NCBI RefSeq assembly: GCF_947504135.1
Contig: NZ_CANNGG010000001.1
Location: 558,001-622,000, forward strand
Origin: an uncultured Tenacibaculum sp.
Lineage (GTDB): Bacteria; Bacteroidota; Bacteroidia; Flavobacteriales; Flavobacteriaceae
Length of the DNA: 64,000 bases
Direction: 5' to 3'
The notes beneath the pieces are model-generated. The model was not told the DNA's origin. It saw only the letters and a program-made list of their open reading frames with translations, and did not search any database. The translations under genes were made by a program, and so were the position numbers. Of this stretch, positions 45,032 to 53,388 are shown piece by piece; positions within the stretch are counted from its first letter, which is position 1, and each line of letters starts with the position of its first letter.

Positions 45032-47449
45032 ATGAAAGAATCGAAACGTAAAATAGCCTTTAAGGTTTTAGTAGGATATGCCATACTTATAGTGTTAGCT
45101 GTTATTTCAGGAACGCTACTTTTTTCTGAAATAAAAACATATATAGATATACAAAAACAAGGAATTTCCGATAGAAATAACATCATACAAACAGGAGGGT
45201 TGATAGCTGATATTTATGAAAATGAAAATCTAGGTAGAGCAGCTATTCAACTAAACTCCTATAAACGATATAATGAGTATGTAGAAGAAAATAAATCGTT
45301 GATTAAAAAGATTGACTCTTTAAACTTTATTGTCGAAGATATTTCAAAAAAGAACATATTAGATAGTATTAAGCTTGTTTTAAATAACAAGCGTATAAAC
45401 ATTACAAGTTTAAGAAGATTGAATCAACAAAACGCTTCTGATAAGTCTATTAATGAAGCTATTGATAAGTTAGGGTCAATAGATTCGCTTTTGGGAAAAG
45501 AGACATTAAAAGATCTTGTAGGGAATCCAGAAAAATTCAATAATAAAACAGGACTAAGTTTAGAGCGGTATTTAAAGTTATTTGATACAGAAGAGGAAGA
45601 TAAACCAGTAGGAGCAACAGAGCAAAAACAAATAGACTCTTTAGTAACAGCATCCAAAGAAATACTTCAAAAAGCACAAAGAGAAACCAATATAAAAAGG
45701 AGGTTTTTACGAATAAAAGAGAGAGAGTTAATAGAAAATGATGTTACAATCTCAAGAAAGCTACGGGAGGTATTAAGTGTGTTGGAAAGAGATGTAATTT
45801 CGAATGCAACTGAAGCCTATAAAAAGCATGAAGAAACTCTAAATCGTAGTAAAACTATAATATTGTTAGCAGCTGGAGTTGGTTTTGTGATTATAGTACT
45901 GTTCTCAATTATTATTTTGAATGATTTTTGGAGGAGTCAGCACTACAGGCAAGAGTTAGAAAGTGCTAATGCAACTACATCTTCACTCCTAAAAAGCAGA
46001 GAGCAGTTAATTTCCATGGTAAGCCATGATTTAAGAACACCGTTAAGTACAATTACCGGTTTTAGCGAGTTATTACAAAAATCAATTACTAGTACTAAAG
46101 AGAAAAATTATGTGGTGCATATACAAAATGCATCGGTTTACATGGGGCAGCTTGTCGGCGATCTTTTAGAGTTTTCTAAATTAGAGAATAGTAAAATAAC
46201 TATTGAAACTATTCCTTTTGATTTAAAAAGAAATATAGAGGAAGTAGCTAATAGCGCTAAAAGCCTTGTTCAAAATAAACCAATTTCAATAAATGTAAAT
46301 CACGACGAAAAAATTAACTCTTTAGTGGTGAGTGATCCGTTTAGAATAAAACAAATTCTTTATAATCTAGTAACGAATGCTTGTAAGTTTACTAAAGAAG
46401 GTTCAATAACGATACAAAGTAAATTAAGACAGGTAAAAGAAAAGAGTTATGTAGAGATTGCAGTAATTGATACAGGAGTAGGAATAAGTAAAGATAAACA
46501 AAACAAGGTGTTTAAAGAGTTCACTCAAGTACATGAAAAAGAGAATAGGCAAAATGGATTTGGGTTAGGTTTGACCATTTCTAGAAGACTAGCAGAACTT
46601 TTGGGAGGATCTTTGACTTTACAAAGTAGTTTAGGAAAAGGCAGTATATTTTCGTTGTTCGTACCTATTACTTTTGCTGAAAAAAAATCAAATATAAAAG
46701 AGATAAATTCACAAATTAAAAGGCTTAATATTCATGCTGTAGTCGTAGAAGATGATACCTCGTTAAGAACATTATTGGAAAATATTTTAGAAGGATTTGG
46801 TGTTGCAGTTACTTCTTTTAGTAATGCACAAGAAGCATTAAATAAAATAGATACGATTACTTATGATTTAGTCTTAACAGATATTCAACTTCCCAAAATG
46901 AACGGTATTCATTTTATGGAAACTCTAAAGAAACATAGAGCTTATAAAGGTCAGCCCATTGTAGCGATGACTGGAAGAGCAAACTTATCGGAAAGTGAAT
47001 ATATTAAAAGTGGTTTCTCAGATGCTTTAATTAAACCATTTACAACAGAAAGACTTACAGAAGTTTTGCAGCGTTTTTTTAATATAAATGTTAGTTGGGA
47101 AAAAGGAAAGGAAATTAATAACAAAGAATATCAAAGCTTTGACATCAGTTCATTAAGAGCGTTTTTAGGCAATGATACTTTGATCGTAGAAAAAACACTG
47201 CGCTTGTTTGTAAAAGAAACTGAGCAGAATTTATCGTTGTTAGAACAATCAGTAGATAAAAATGACTTACAATCTTTTCAAACAATTAGTCATAAAATGC
47301 TGGGGATGTTTAAGCAGCTAAAAATTCACTCATTAGTGGTGTTTCTTCAAGATTTTGAAGAAGCTGACAAAATAGATAAAGAAGTTTGGGAGAGTTTTAA
47401 CGAAAAAGTGGTTCACTTGTTAAAAGAAATACGAAATTTCCTTAGTTAA
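45032..47449 (+). CDS. Hybrid sensor histidine kinase with receiver and HPt domains
   Basis: 805 residues. Membrane helix 1 (about 13-32), a 240-residue helical extracytoplasmic sensor region with no recognised fold, and helix 2 (275-297). Then HisKA with phospho-accepting H332 in MVSHDLRTPLST, an HATPase domain (NLVTNACKFTKEG, DTGVGISKDKQNKVF, FGLGLTISRRLAELLGG), a receiver (VVVEDD, LVLTDIQLPKMNG, LIKPF) at about 570-685 and a C-terminal HPt domain with its histidine in TISHKMLGMF. This layout allows a His-Asp-His-Asp relay. The likely partner is the NtrC-type regulator whose gene converges on it and overlaps it by eight bases. Confidence 0.93.
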   Translation: MKESKRKIAFKVLVGYAILIVLAVISGTLLFSEIKTYIDIQKQGISDRNNIIQTGGLIADIYENENLGRAAIQLNSYKRYNEYVEENKSLIKKIDSLNFIVEDISKKNILDSIKLVLNNKRINITSLRRLNQQNASDKSINEAIDKLGSIDSLLGKETLKDLVGNPEKFNNKTGLSLERYLKLFDTEEEDKPVGATEQKQIDSLVTASKEILQKAQRETNIKRRFLRIKERELIENDVTISRKLREVLSVLERDVISNATEAYKKHEETLNRSKTIILLAAGVGFVIIVLFSIIILNDFWRSQHYRQELESANATTSSLLKSREQLISMVSHDLRTPLSTITGFSELLQKSITSTKEKNYVVHIQNASVYMGQLVGDLLEFSKLENSKITIETIPFDLKRNIEEVANSAKSLVQNKPISINVNHDEKINSLVVSDPFRIKQILYNLVTNACKFTKEGSITIQSKLRQVKEKSYVEIAVIDTGVGISKDKQNKVFKEFTQVHEKENRQNGFGLGLTISRRLAELLGGSLTLQSSLGKGSIFSLFVPITFAEKKSNIKEINSQIKRLNIHAVVVEDDTSLRTLLENILEGFGVAVTSFSNAQEALNKIDTITYDLVLTDIQLPKMNGIHFMETLKKHRAYKGQPIVAMTGRANLSESEYIKSGFSDALIKPFTTERLTEVLQRFFNINVSWEKGKEINNKEYQSFDISSLRAFLGNDTLIVEKTLRLFVKETEQNLSLLEQSVDKNDLQSFQTISHKMLGMFKQLKIHSLVVFLQDFEEADKIDKEVWESFNEKVVHLLKEIRNFLS

Positions 47450-48776
47450 TTTCGTATTCCTTTAATTTGTTGTAAAGAGTCTTTCTAGTAATATTTAAAA
47501 GCTTTGCAGCTTTTGTTTTGTTGTTTCCTGTTTCTTTTAATGCGCTTATGATGAGTGTTCTTTCATTTTCTTTGGTAGAAAATTTGTTGGAAAAATTATG
47601 TTGAACATCAGGGGTTTTTAGTTCTTCTGGTAACACTTCTTTTTCAATAATTTCAGTTTGAGATAAAAGCGTAGCTCTTTTTATAATATTAGATAATTCT
47701 CGTAAGTTCCCAGGCCAATGGTACTGCTGAAATAAAGCTAAGACTTCTTGAGAAAAACCAGCGACTTCTTTATGTAACTGTTGGTTTGCTTTCTCTAAAA
47801 AGAAATCAGCATATAAAATTAAATCATCCTTTCTGTCTTTTAAACTAGGTACTTTAATCGAAAACTCATTTAATCTATGGTATAAATCTTCTCTAAAATT
47901 ACCGCTTTCAACGGCAAAAAGTAAATCTTCATTAGTCGCGGTAATAAGTCGTATATCTACAGTGATTTCCTTACTGCTTCCAACAGGTTTAATTTTTCGT
48001 TCTTGCAAAGCACGTAATAATTGTACTTGACTTTCGTAGTTTAAGTTCCCAACTTCATCTAAGAAGAGAGTTCCGCCATTAGCGGCTTCAAAATGTCCTA
48101 TTTTATCGTTTGTTGCACCAGTAAAAGACCCTTTTTGATGTCCGAAAAACTCACTAGAAGCAATTTCTTTAGGTATCGCTCCGCAATCAACAGCAATAAA
48201 AGGTTTGTTTTTGCGTAAACTTTGATTGTGTATGGTGTTGGCAACAACTTCTTTACCTGTTCCGCTTTCACCAGTAATAAGAACAGACATATCAGTAGGA
48301 GCTACCAAATTAATATGCTCGAATAAACTTTTAGAAGCAGCACTAATGCCAGCAACAATATTAGCATTTGTATTGGTGCTTTTCTTTTCTTCTTTTGTGA
48401 CTTCTACAAAATCATTTTTTTCTTCAAGAGCATTGCTAATTACTTCTAAAACTTCATCAGGATTAAAAGGTTTAGAAATATAATCAAAAGCACCTTGTTT
48501 CATTGCTTGAACAGCAGTTGAAACTTCAGCATATCCTGTCATTAAAACTACGGGAATATTACTGTTATTATCTTTACTCAATTTTAATAAGTCGATACCA
48601 TTTCCGTCAGGAAGACGTAAATCGGTAAAAATTAAATTATAAGTATGTTCTTTTAAAAGAGTTGTAGCGTTTTTAATCGTATAGCTTACATCTACAGTGT
48701 ATTGATGGCGTTCTAAAAAATGCTTTAACATATTTGAAAATGTAACATCATCTTCTACCAGTAAAATCGTTTTCAT
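47442..48776 (-). CDS. Sigma-54-dependent response regulator (NtrC type)
   Basis: 444 residues. Receiver with D52 in IFTDLRLPDGNG and K in YISKPF, an AAA+ domain with Walker A GESGTGKE, the sigma-54-contact loop as GSFTGATNDKIGHFE, Walker B GGTLFLDE, and an arginine-bearing FREDLYHRLN, then a Fis-type helix-turn-helix (NNKTKAAKLLNITRKTLYNK). The sigma-contact motif has Ser where GAFTGA has Ala. It should activate RpoN-dependent promoters on phosphorylation by the convergent hybrid kinase. Two PepSY-like genes lie just upstream on the same strand, separated from it by a terminator. Confidence 0.94.
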   Translation of the reverse strand: MKTILLVEDDVTFSNMLKHFLERHQYTVDVSYTIKNATTLLKEHTYNLIFTDLRLPDGNGIDLLKLSKDNNSNIPVVLMTGYAEVSTAVQAMKQGAFDYISKPFNPDEVLEVISNALEEKNDFVEVTKEEKKSTNTNANIVAGISAASKSLFEHINLVAPTDMSVLITGESGTGKEVVANTIHNQSLRKNKPFIAVDCGAIPKEIASSEFFGHQKGSFTGATNDKIGHFEAANGGTLFLDEVGNLNYESQVQLLRALQERKIKPVGSSKEITVDIRLITATNEDLLFAVESGNFREDLYHRLNEFSIKVPSLKDRKDDLILYADFFLEKANQQLHKEVAGFSQEVLALFQQYHWPGNLRELSNIIKRATLLSQTEIIEKEVLPEELKTPDVQHNFSNKFSTKENERTLIISALKETGNNKTKAAKLLNITRKTLYNKLKEYEIN

Positions 48777-48830
48777 AAAATATGTTTGTTCTAAATAGTT
48801 CCTCTAATATAAGTCCTTTATAAACTAAAA

Positions 48831-48861
48831 AAAAGAGCGTTTTACAAAAAAACGCCCTTTT
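48831..48861 (-). terminator. Terminator of the PepSY-like tandem genes
   Basis: AAAAGAGCGTTTT and AAAACGCCCTTTT (one G-T pair) close loop ACAAA. On the minus strand it sits between the second PepSY-like gene and the response-regulator gene and has a long T run. Confidence 0.85.
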
Positions 48862-48886
48862 CTTACTAAAATTGAGGGATTACCAA

Positions 48887-49195
48887 TTATTTAACATCTT
48901 TGGCATCTAACCAATTTCCGTCTTTGTCAGAGTAAAGAGTTTTAGCTTCGTTTTCAACACTAATTTCTAATTTGTATTGTTCTTTTCCGTTAACATAAGC
49001 TTTGCTTAAAGTAGCAGAAGGAAAGCTGCTTTTAAGAGCATCAACAATTGCTGTAGGTAATTTATCTAAAGAAACCTCTTGGAATCCGTTTTCTACAACT
49101 GTGTGTACTGGTGTGATAGGAGAAACAGTGTTGTTTACTGTTGCGTAAGTTGATACTCCTGTTAAAATTGCTACTGCTAAAATTAAATTTTTCAT
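48887..49195 (-). CDS. Secreted PepSY-like protein, copy 2 of a tandem pair
   Basis: 102 residues: signal peptide (MKNLILAVAILTGVSTYAT) and one PepSY-like domain (VSLDKLPTAIVDALKSSFPS, ATLSKAYVNGKEQYKLEI, SVENEAKTLYSDKDGNWLDA). By eye it differs at 21 of 102 positions from the copy upstream, about 80 percent identity. The family is periplasmic and usually thought to bind or inhibit partners, but its function is not defined. It lies 63 bases downstream of copy 1, without an obvious promoter between, so both are likely one transcript. Confidence 0.8.
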   Translation of the reverse strand: MKNLILAVAILTGVSTYATVNNTVSPITPVHTVVENGFQEVSLDKLPTAIVDALKSSFPSATLSKAYVNGKEQYKLEISVENEAKTLYSDKDGNWLDAKDVK

Positions 49196-49258
49196 GATAT
49201 TAAGTTTTAAATGGATTATATATTATTTACTATTACTATTCTTGGGGGTGAATACTAA

Positions 49259-49567
49259 TTATTTTACGTCTTTAGCCTCTAACCAATTTCCGTCTTTGTC
49301 TGCATAAAGAGTTTTGGTTTCGTTTTCAACACTAATTTCTAATTTATACTGTTCTTTCTCGTTTACAAAAGCTTTGCTTAAAGTAGCAGAAGGAAAACTG
49401 TTTTTAAGAGAATTAGTGATTGTTGTTGGGATTTTATCTAAAGAAATCTCTTGAAAACCATACTCTACAATTTTATGTACTTGTGTGATAGGAGTATTAG
49501 TGTTATTTACTGTTGCGTAAGTTGAAGCTCCTGCTAAAATTGCTGCTGCTAAAATTAAATTTTTCAT
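49259..49567 (-). CDS. Secreted PepSY-like protein, copy 1 of a tandem pair
   Basis: 102 residues with a signal peptide (MKNLILAAAILAGASTYAT) and a single PepSY-like domain ending KTLYADKDGNWLEAKDVK. The leader sequence just upstream (CATGATATTAAGTTTT on the plus strand) is shared with copy 2, so the duplication included the 5' leader. A TTGGCA block and several GTGTAAA repeats lie upstream (49610-49761), in the 254-base gap shared with the divergent penicillin acylase gene. Function unknown. The adjacent NtrC-type regulator is the natural candidate controller. Confidence 0.8.
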   Translation of the reverse strand: MKNLILAAAILAGASTYATVNNTNTPITQVHKIVEYGFQEISLDKIPTTITNSLKNSFPSATLSKAFVNEKEQYKLEISVENETKTLYADKDGNWLEAKDVK

Positions 49568-49609
49568 GATATTAAGTTTTTTAAGTTATTTACTATTTGC
49601 TTGGTATAT

Positions 49610-49626
49610 TGAAATAAATATGCCAA
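49610..49626 (-). promoter_or_regulatory. Weak sigma-54-like promoter of the PepSY-like pair
   Basis: On the minus strand TTGGCA is followed by TATTTA and TTTCA. The -24 half (TTGGCA) is perfect, but the -12 half has TTTC in place of TTGC. Initiation would be near 49599, 32 bases before the copy 1 ATG. Confidence 0.3.
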
Positions 49627-49631
49627 CGACT

Positions 49632-49761
49632 GTGTGTAAAATTGTCTTTATCTATATGTTGTTGTTATACAGTGTGTTGTGTGTTTTTGGTTTTTTGAAG
49701 GTTCGCACTGAGGTGTATAAAAAGTGTGTAAACTAAAAACAAAACTGTGTAAATTTTACAC
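49632..49761. repeat. Cluster of GTGTAAA repeats with one palindrome
   Basis: GTGTAAA occurs at 49634-49640, 49726-49732 and 49747-49753, and in reverse at 49755-49761. The last two form a 15-base palindrome, GTGTAAA-T-TTTACAC. The palindrome lies about 155 bases upstream of the sigma-54-like start, a usual distance for an NtrC-type activator. Confidence 0.5.
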
Positions 49762-49796
49762 TTTTGACCCTAGTGAGTAACAATAAATAATTCTGT

Positions 49797-49804
49797 TATC
49801 TTTG
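49797..49804 (+). promoter_or_regulatory. -7 promoter element of the penicillin acylase gene
   Basis: TATCTTTG fits TAnnTTTG and ends 17 bases before the ATG at 49822. No -33 box at the usual distance. Confidence 0.5.
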
Positions 49805-49821
49805 ATAAAAAATCATCCTTA

Positions 49822-52209
49822 ATGAAGTTATTAAAAAAGTCGTTAAAAATAGGTCTGTTATTATTAGTGTTAGTAAGTGTTGGTGTTTGGTTGTTTACAA
49901 AAACTCTACATCCAACTTATGAAGGAGAGTTACAACTTAGCTCAATTTCAGATAAAGTTACTGTGTATTATGATGAGGTAGGAGTTCCGCACATTACCGC
50001 ACAAAATCAACAAGATGCTTATACGGCTCTAGGGTATGTGCATGCGCAAGACAGATTATGGCAAATGGAATTGATTCGAAGAATTTCGGCTGGAAGATTA
50101 GCAGAAGTTTTTGGAAAAGATTTGGTAAGGGTCGATAAATTTTTCTCAGGATTAGGGATTGAAGAAGCTGCTGAAAAAACGATTCAAGAATTAGATAAAA
50201 ATTCAGAAGCTTATAAATTAACAGAGGCCTATTTAAGAGGAGTCAATCAATTTATTGAAGAAGGAGCCACCCCTTTAGAATTTTATTTAGTAGGGTTGGA
50301 TAAAGAAAATTATACAATAAAAGATGTGTATAATGTTTTTGGGTACATGGCATTTAGCTTTGCGATTGCACACAAAACAGATCCGTTTCTTACTGAAGTA
50401 AAAGAAAATTTAGGGGAGCCGTATGTGAATGAGTTGTTGAATTCTTTCGATAAAAATTTAACCCTAAACAAAACAACGAATAAAGAAGCGATTAAAGCAG
50501 AAATGTCCATTGCAGTAAGTGAAATAATGGAAAAACTCCCTGTTTCTCCATTTATTGGAAGTAACTCATGGGTAATTGCGCCACCAAAAACTAAAAACGG
50601 AAAAGTAATTTTTGCAAACGATCCGCATATTGAATTTTCTCAGCCTTCGGTTTGGTATCAAAATCACATAAAAACTCCAGACTTTGAAATCTACGGATTT
50701 AATCTGGCTTTGATGCCATTTCCGTTGTTAGGACACAATAAAGAGTATGCTTACGGATTAACAATGTTAGCAAATGACGATTTGAACTTTTATATAGAAG
50801 AAAACAATCCAGAAAATTCAATGGAGTACAAAACTCCTCAAGGATACCAGAAATATGAGTTGTGGGATAAGCATATAAAGGTTAAGGGTGGAAAAGATAC
50901 AACCTATCAAGTAAAAGTGAGTAAACATGGTCCGATTATGAACGGATTGATAGAGCATGTAACTGATGAAAGACCGATTGCAATGAACTGGATTTATACG
51001 CAGTTGCCTAATCAATTGTTAGAAGCGTCACACAAAATGTCGTATGCAAATTCGTTAGAAGATTTTAAAACAGGAACAGCAAAAATTCACGCGCCAGGTT
51101 TAAATGTAATGTACGGTGACGCGAAAGGAAATGTAGGTTGGTTTGCTTCGGCTAAATTATATGAATTAAGAGATAGTTTATCTTCTAAAATGTATTTAAA
51201 CGGAACTTCTGGTAAGGATGAAATTGTAGAGTATTTAGATTTTGAAGAAAATCCGCAGGCGGAAAATCCGAGTTGGAATTATGTGTATTCAGCAAATAAT
51301 CAACCTGATTCGGTAAGAGGAAAATTGTATCCTGGATATTATCAACCAGAAGATAGAGCTAAGAGAATTGTTCAGTTATTAGAGCCTAAAAACGATTTTA
51401 CGAAAGAGGATGTAGCTGAAATGATTTACGATGTTACTTCACCAGTAGTTCCAGAAATCGGTAGAGAATTATTAAATGGTGTGGATAAATCATCACTATC
51501 TCCTTCGGCAAAAAAAGCATATTCGGTGTTAGAAAAGTGGGATGGAGAATATTTAAAAACCAATGTAGCTCCGACGATTTACAATCGCTTTTTATATGAA
51601 TTCTTAACCGCTACTTACAAAGATGAGTTAGGAGATAGTTTTCAGTTGTTTATTGATACACAAATACAAGATCAAGTATTAGCACAGCAAGCTAAAAGAG
51701 AACAATCAGTTTGGTGGGATGATATTTCAACAACAAATAAAGTTGAAACTAGAAATGAAATAATTACCACAGCTTTTCAAAAATCCATCACATTTTTACA
51801 AAATCAATTAGGAGAGAATGTAGATAATTGGACGTGGAATCGCGTAATTTCAGTGGAATACGAACACGCTATTGGTAAAGCAGGAGGTTTGTTACGTAAG
51901 TTCTTCAATGTAGGGCCGTTTGAAACTCTTGGAGGAAATGAGGTGATTAACAACCAGATTTTTAAATTGGATAGTACAGGGGTATATAAAATTCATGGAG
52001 GACCTTCAACACGTAGAGTCATTGATTTTTCTGATGTAGAGAATAGCATTGCGATTTTACCTACAGGACAATCAGGAAATGTGTTTAGTCCTTATTACAA
52101 AGACCAAGCACAAAAATATGTAGATGGAGAGTTTGTAAAAATGAGCCTTAATGAGACAGCTATAAAGAAGAGTAAAAATAAATTGGTGTTTTTGCCGAAA
52201 AAGGAATAA
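49822..52209 (+). CDS. Penicillin acylase family protein
   Basis: 795 residues, Ntn-hydrolase precursor. An N-terminal hydrophobic segment (IGLLLLVLVSVGVWLFT) anchors or exports it. The A-chain block GYVHAQDRLWQMELIRRISAGRLAEVFG is typical. Autocleavage would expose Ser247 of GSNSWVIAP as the B-chain N-terminal nucleophile, and FANDPHIEFSQPSVWYQ and the HGP segment later follow family order. Members cleave amides such as penicillins, N-acyl-homoserine lactones or acylated peptides. Substrate here is not determined. It is divergent from the PepSY-like genes. Confidence 0.93.
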   Translation: MKLLKKSLKIGLLLLVLVSVGVWLFTKTLHPTYEGELQLSSISDKVTVYYDEVGVPHITAQNQQDAYTALGYVHAQDRLWQMELIRRISAGRLAEVFGKDLVRVDKFFSGLGIEEAAEKTIQELDKNSEAYKLTEAYLRGVNQFIEEGATPLEFYLVGLDKENYTIKDVYNVFGYMAFSFAIAHKTDPFLTEVKENLGEPYVNELLNSFDKNLTLNKTTNKEAIKAEMSIAVSEIMEKLPVSPFIGSNSWVIAPPKTKNGKVIFANDPHIEFSQPSVWYQNHIKTPDFEIYGFNLALMPFPLLGHNKEYAYGLTMLANDDLNFYIEENNPENSMEYKTPQGYQKYELWDKHIKVKGGKDTTYQVKVSKHGPIMNGLIEHVTDERPIAMNWIYTQLPNQLLEASHKMSYANSLEDFKTGTAKIHAPGLNVMYGDAKGNVGWFASAKLYELRDSLSSKMYLNGTSGKDEIVEYLDFEENPQAENPSWNYVYSANNQPDSVRGKLYPGYYQPEDRAKRIVQLLEPKNDFTKEDVAEMIYDVTSPVVPEIGRELLNGVDKSSLSPSAKKAYSVLEKWDGEYLKTNVAPTIYNRFLYEFLTATYKDELGDSFQLFIDTQIQDQVLAQQAKREQSVWWDDISTTNKVETRNEIITTAFQKSITFLQNQLGENVDNWTWNRVISVEYEHAIGKAGGLLRKFFNVGPFETLGGNEVINNQIFKLDSTGVYKIHGGPSTRRVIDFSDVENSIAILPTGQSGNVFSPYYKDQAQKYVDGEFVKMSLNETAIKKSKNKLVFLPKKE

Positions 52210-52218
52210 GATTCTAAG

Positions 52219-52245
52219 GTCATTGCGAACGTAGTGAAGCAATCT
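52219..52245. repeat. Dispersed palindromic repeat, single copy in the window
   Basis: The sequence around CATTGCGAACGTAGTGAAGC followed by AATCT resembles a short intergenic repeat found in many bacterial genomes, including Bacteroidota. Ends ATTGC and GCAAT are complementary and can form a stem. It lies just after the penicillin acylase stop. Confidence 0.55.
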
Positions 52246-52281
52246 TTGTATTCGATTCGGATATTATATTTTTTTACTTTT

Positions 52282-52604
52282 TTACTCTGGTTTTGAATAA
52301 ATAATGTTTTTTAGAACTCTTGGTTTTTCATCTAAATCAATTTTTTCAAACATTTCATTAATTCCATATTCAGAGTTGAAGTCAGAAATAATTTCAGTAC
52401 CTGCAACTCTACCAAATTCAATATCATCTGTTGCCGTTTGGTCAAAAATACAAAGCCATTGGATTTCTTTTTTTGTTTTTCTATAAACACTTGAAACCAT
52501 TTCCTTTTAAATGTTCTTAATTCAATAGAAGCAGAGATTAAAGGTTTTGGAATATGATTGTCTAAAGCATGTTTAGCACTTTCTATTAATGATTTATCTG
52601 TCAT
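52282..52604 (-). pseudogene. Small hypothetical gene broken by a frameshift in a homopolymer
   Basis: One frame reads from ATG at 52604 (MTDKSLIESAKHALDNHIP ... RKWFQVFIEKQKK) and then becomes implausible; the next frame gives EIQWLCIFDQTATDDIEFGR ... LKNIIYSKPE to the stop at 52282. The switch falls at a run of seven T (A on the coding strand) at 52468-52474, where a one-base length change would restore a single protein of about 107 residues. It could be a real slippage mutation, programmed frameshifting or a sequencing error. I recognise no family. Downstream of the nitroreductase gene by three bases, so the ORF was part of that unit. Confidence 0.6.
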
Positions 52605-52607
52605 CTA

Positions 52608-53342
52608 CTATACTTCTTTATAAACCTCCTCAAAAGGAATTCTAAAACGTTCTCCATACACTCCTTCAGGTTTACGGATACCACAAGAAATAACCATATT
52701 AATTTCTGCACTACGAGGCAAGCCTAATAAACGCTTTACGCGCCAAGTATCAGAACCCTCCATAGGGCAGGTGTCATAACCTTCAGCAGCCATAGATAGC
52801 ATGAAAGTCTGTGCTGCTAATCCACAAGTTTTGTGAGCTACAATGCGCATATCACTATTGCGAACTTCACGATAAATAGGTCGGAAAAGTCCGACAACAA
52901 GAATCATTAAGTATTTAAGATAGCCAAAAATCCCAAATATATCAAAGTAGGTAAACGGAATCAATTTTCCGTAGTAATTACGCGCTACTTTTTCTCGACT
53001 TCGTTGTTCCGATTTTGGATTGTTTTTTCCAAAAACTGTATCCATAAAAGCTAAGTTGGATTTAGCGCGTTTACGCCATAAATCTTTACGAACCACAAAA
53101 ACTACTAGTTGTTGTGCGGTTTTAGCAGCATTTTGATTAAAACATAAAGGAGCTATTTTGTCGATTGTTTCTTTTGAGGTGATATGATAAAACTCCCATA
53201 GTTGCATGTTGCTACTGGTAGGAGCTAAACTAGCTTGCTCTAAACATTTTTTTACAACAGCAGTGTCTATCGGTTTTTCAGGGTCGTATACTCTTACTGA
53301 ACGACGGTAGTTAACTGCTTCTGATACGGTTTTTTCACTCAT
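52608..53342 (-). CDS. Nitroreductase family protein
   Basis: 244 residues, predicted FMN-dependent flavoenzyme. N-terminal RRSVRVYDPEKPIDTAVVKK and PTSSNMQLWEFYHI match the FMN-binding parts of the family, and LAAQTFMLSMAAEGYDTCPM with VISCGIRKPEGVYGERFRIP forms the C-terminal half. An insertion (NYYGKLIPFTYFDIFGIFGYLKYLM, given here as landmarks NYYGKLIPF and FGIFGYLKY) is hydrophobic and could touch the membrane. Reduces nitroaromatics, quinones or enones, but the natural substrate is unknown. The aldehyde dehydrogenase gene lies 46 bases upstream on the same strand. Confidence 0.88.
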   Translation of the reverse strand: MSEKTVSEAVNYRRSVRVYDPEKPIDTAVVKKCLEQASLAPTSSNMQLWEFYHITSKETIDKIAPLCFNQNAAKTAQQLVVFVVRKDLWRKRAKSNLAFMDTVFGKNNPKSEQRSREKVARNYYGKLIPFTYFDIFGIFGYLKYLMILVVGLFRPIYREVRNSDMRIVAHKTCGLAAQTFMLSMAAEGYDTCPMEGSDTWRVKRLLGLPRSAEINMVISCGIRKPEGVYGERFRIPFEEVYKEV

Positions 53343-53388
53343 TTATATAGGTGTCTTGATTCTTGTGTCTATTTGTCTTTTATCTAAT

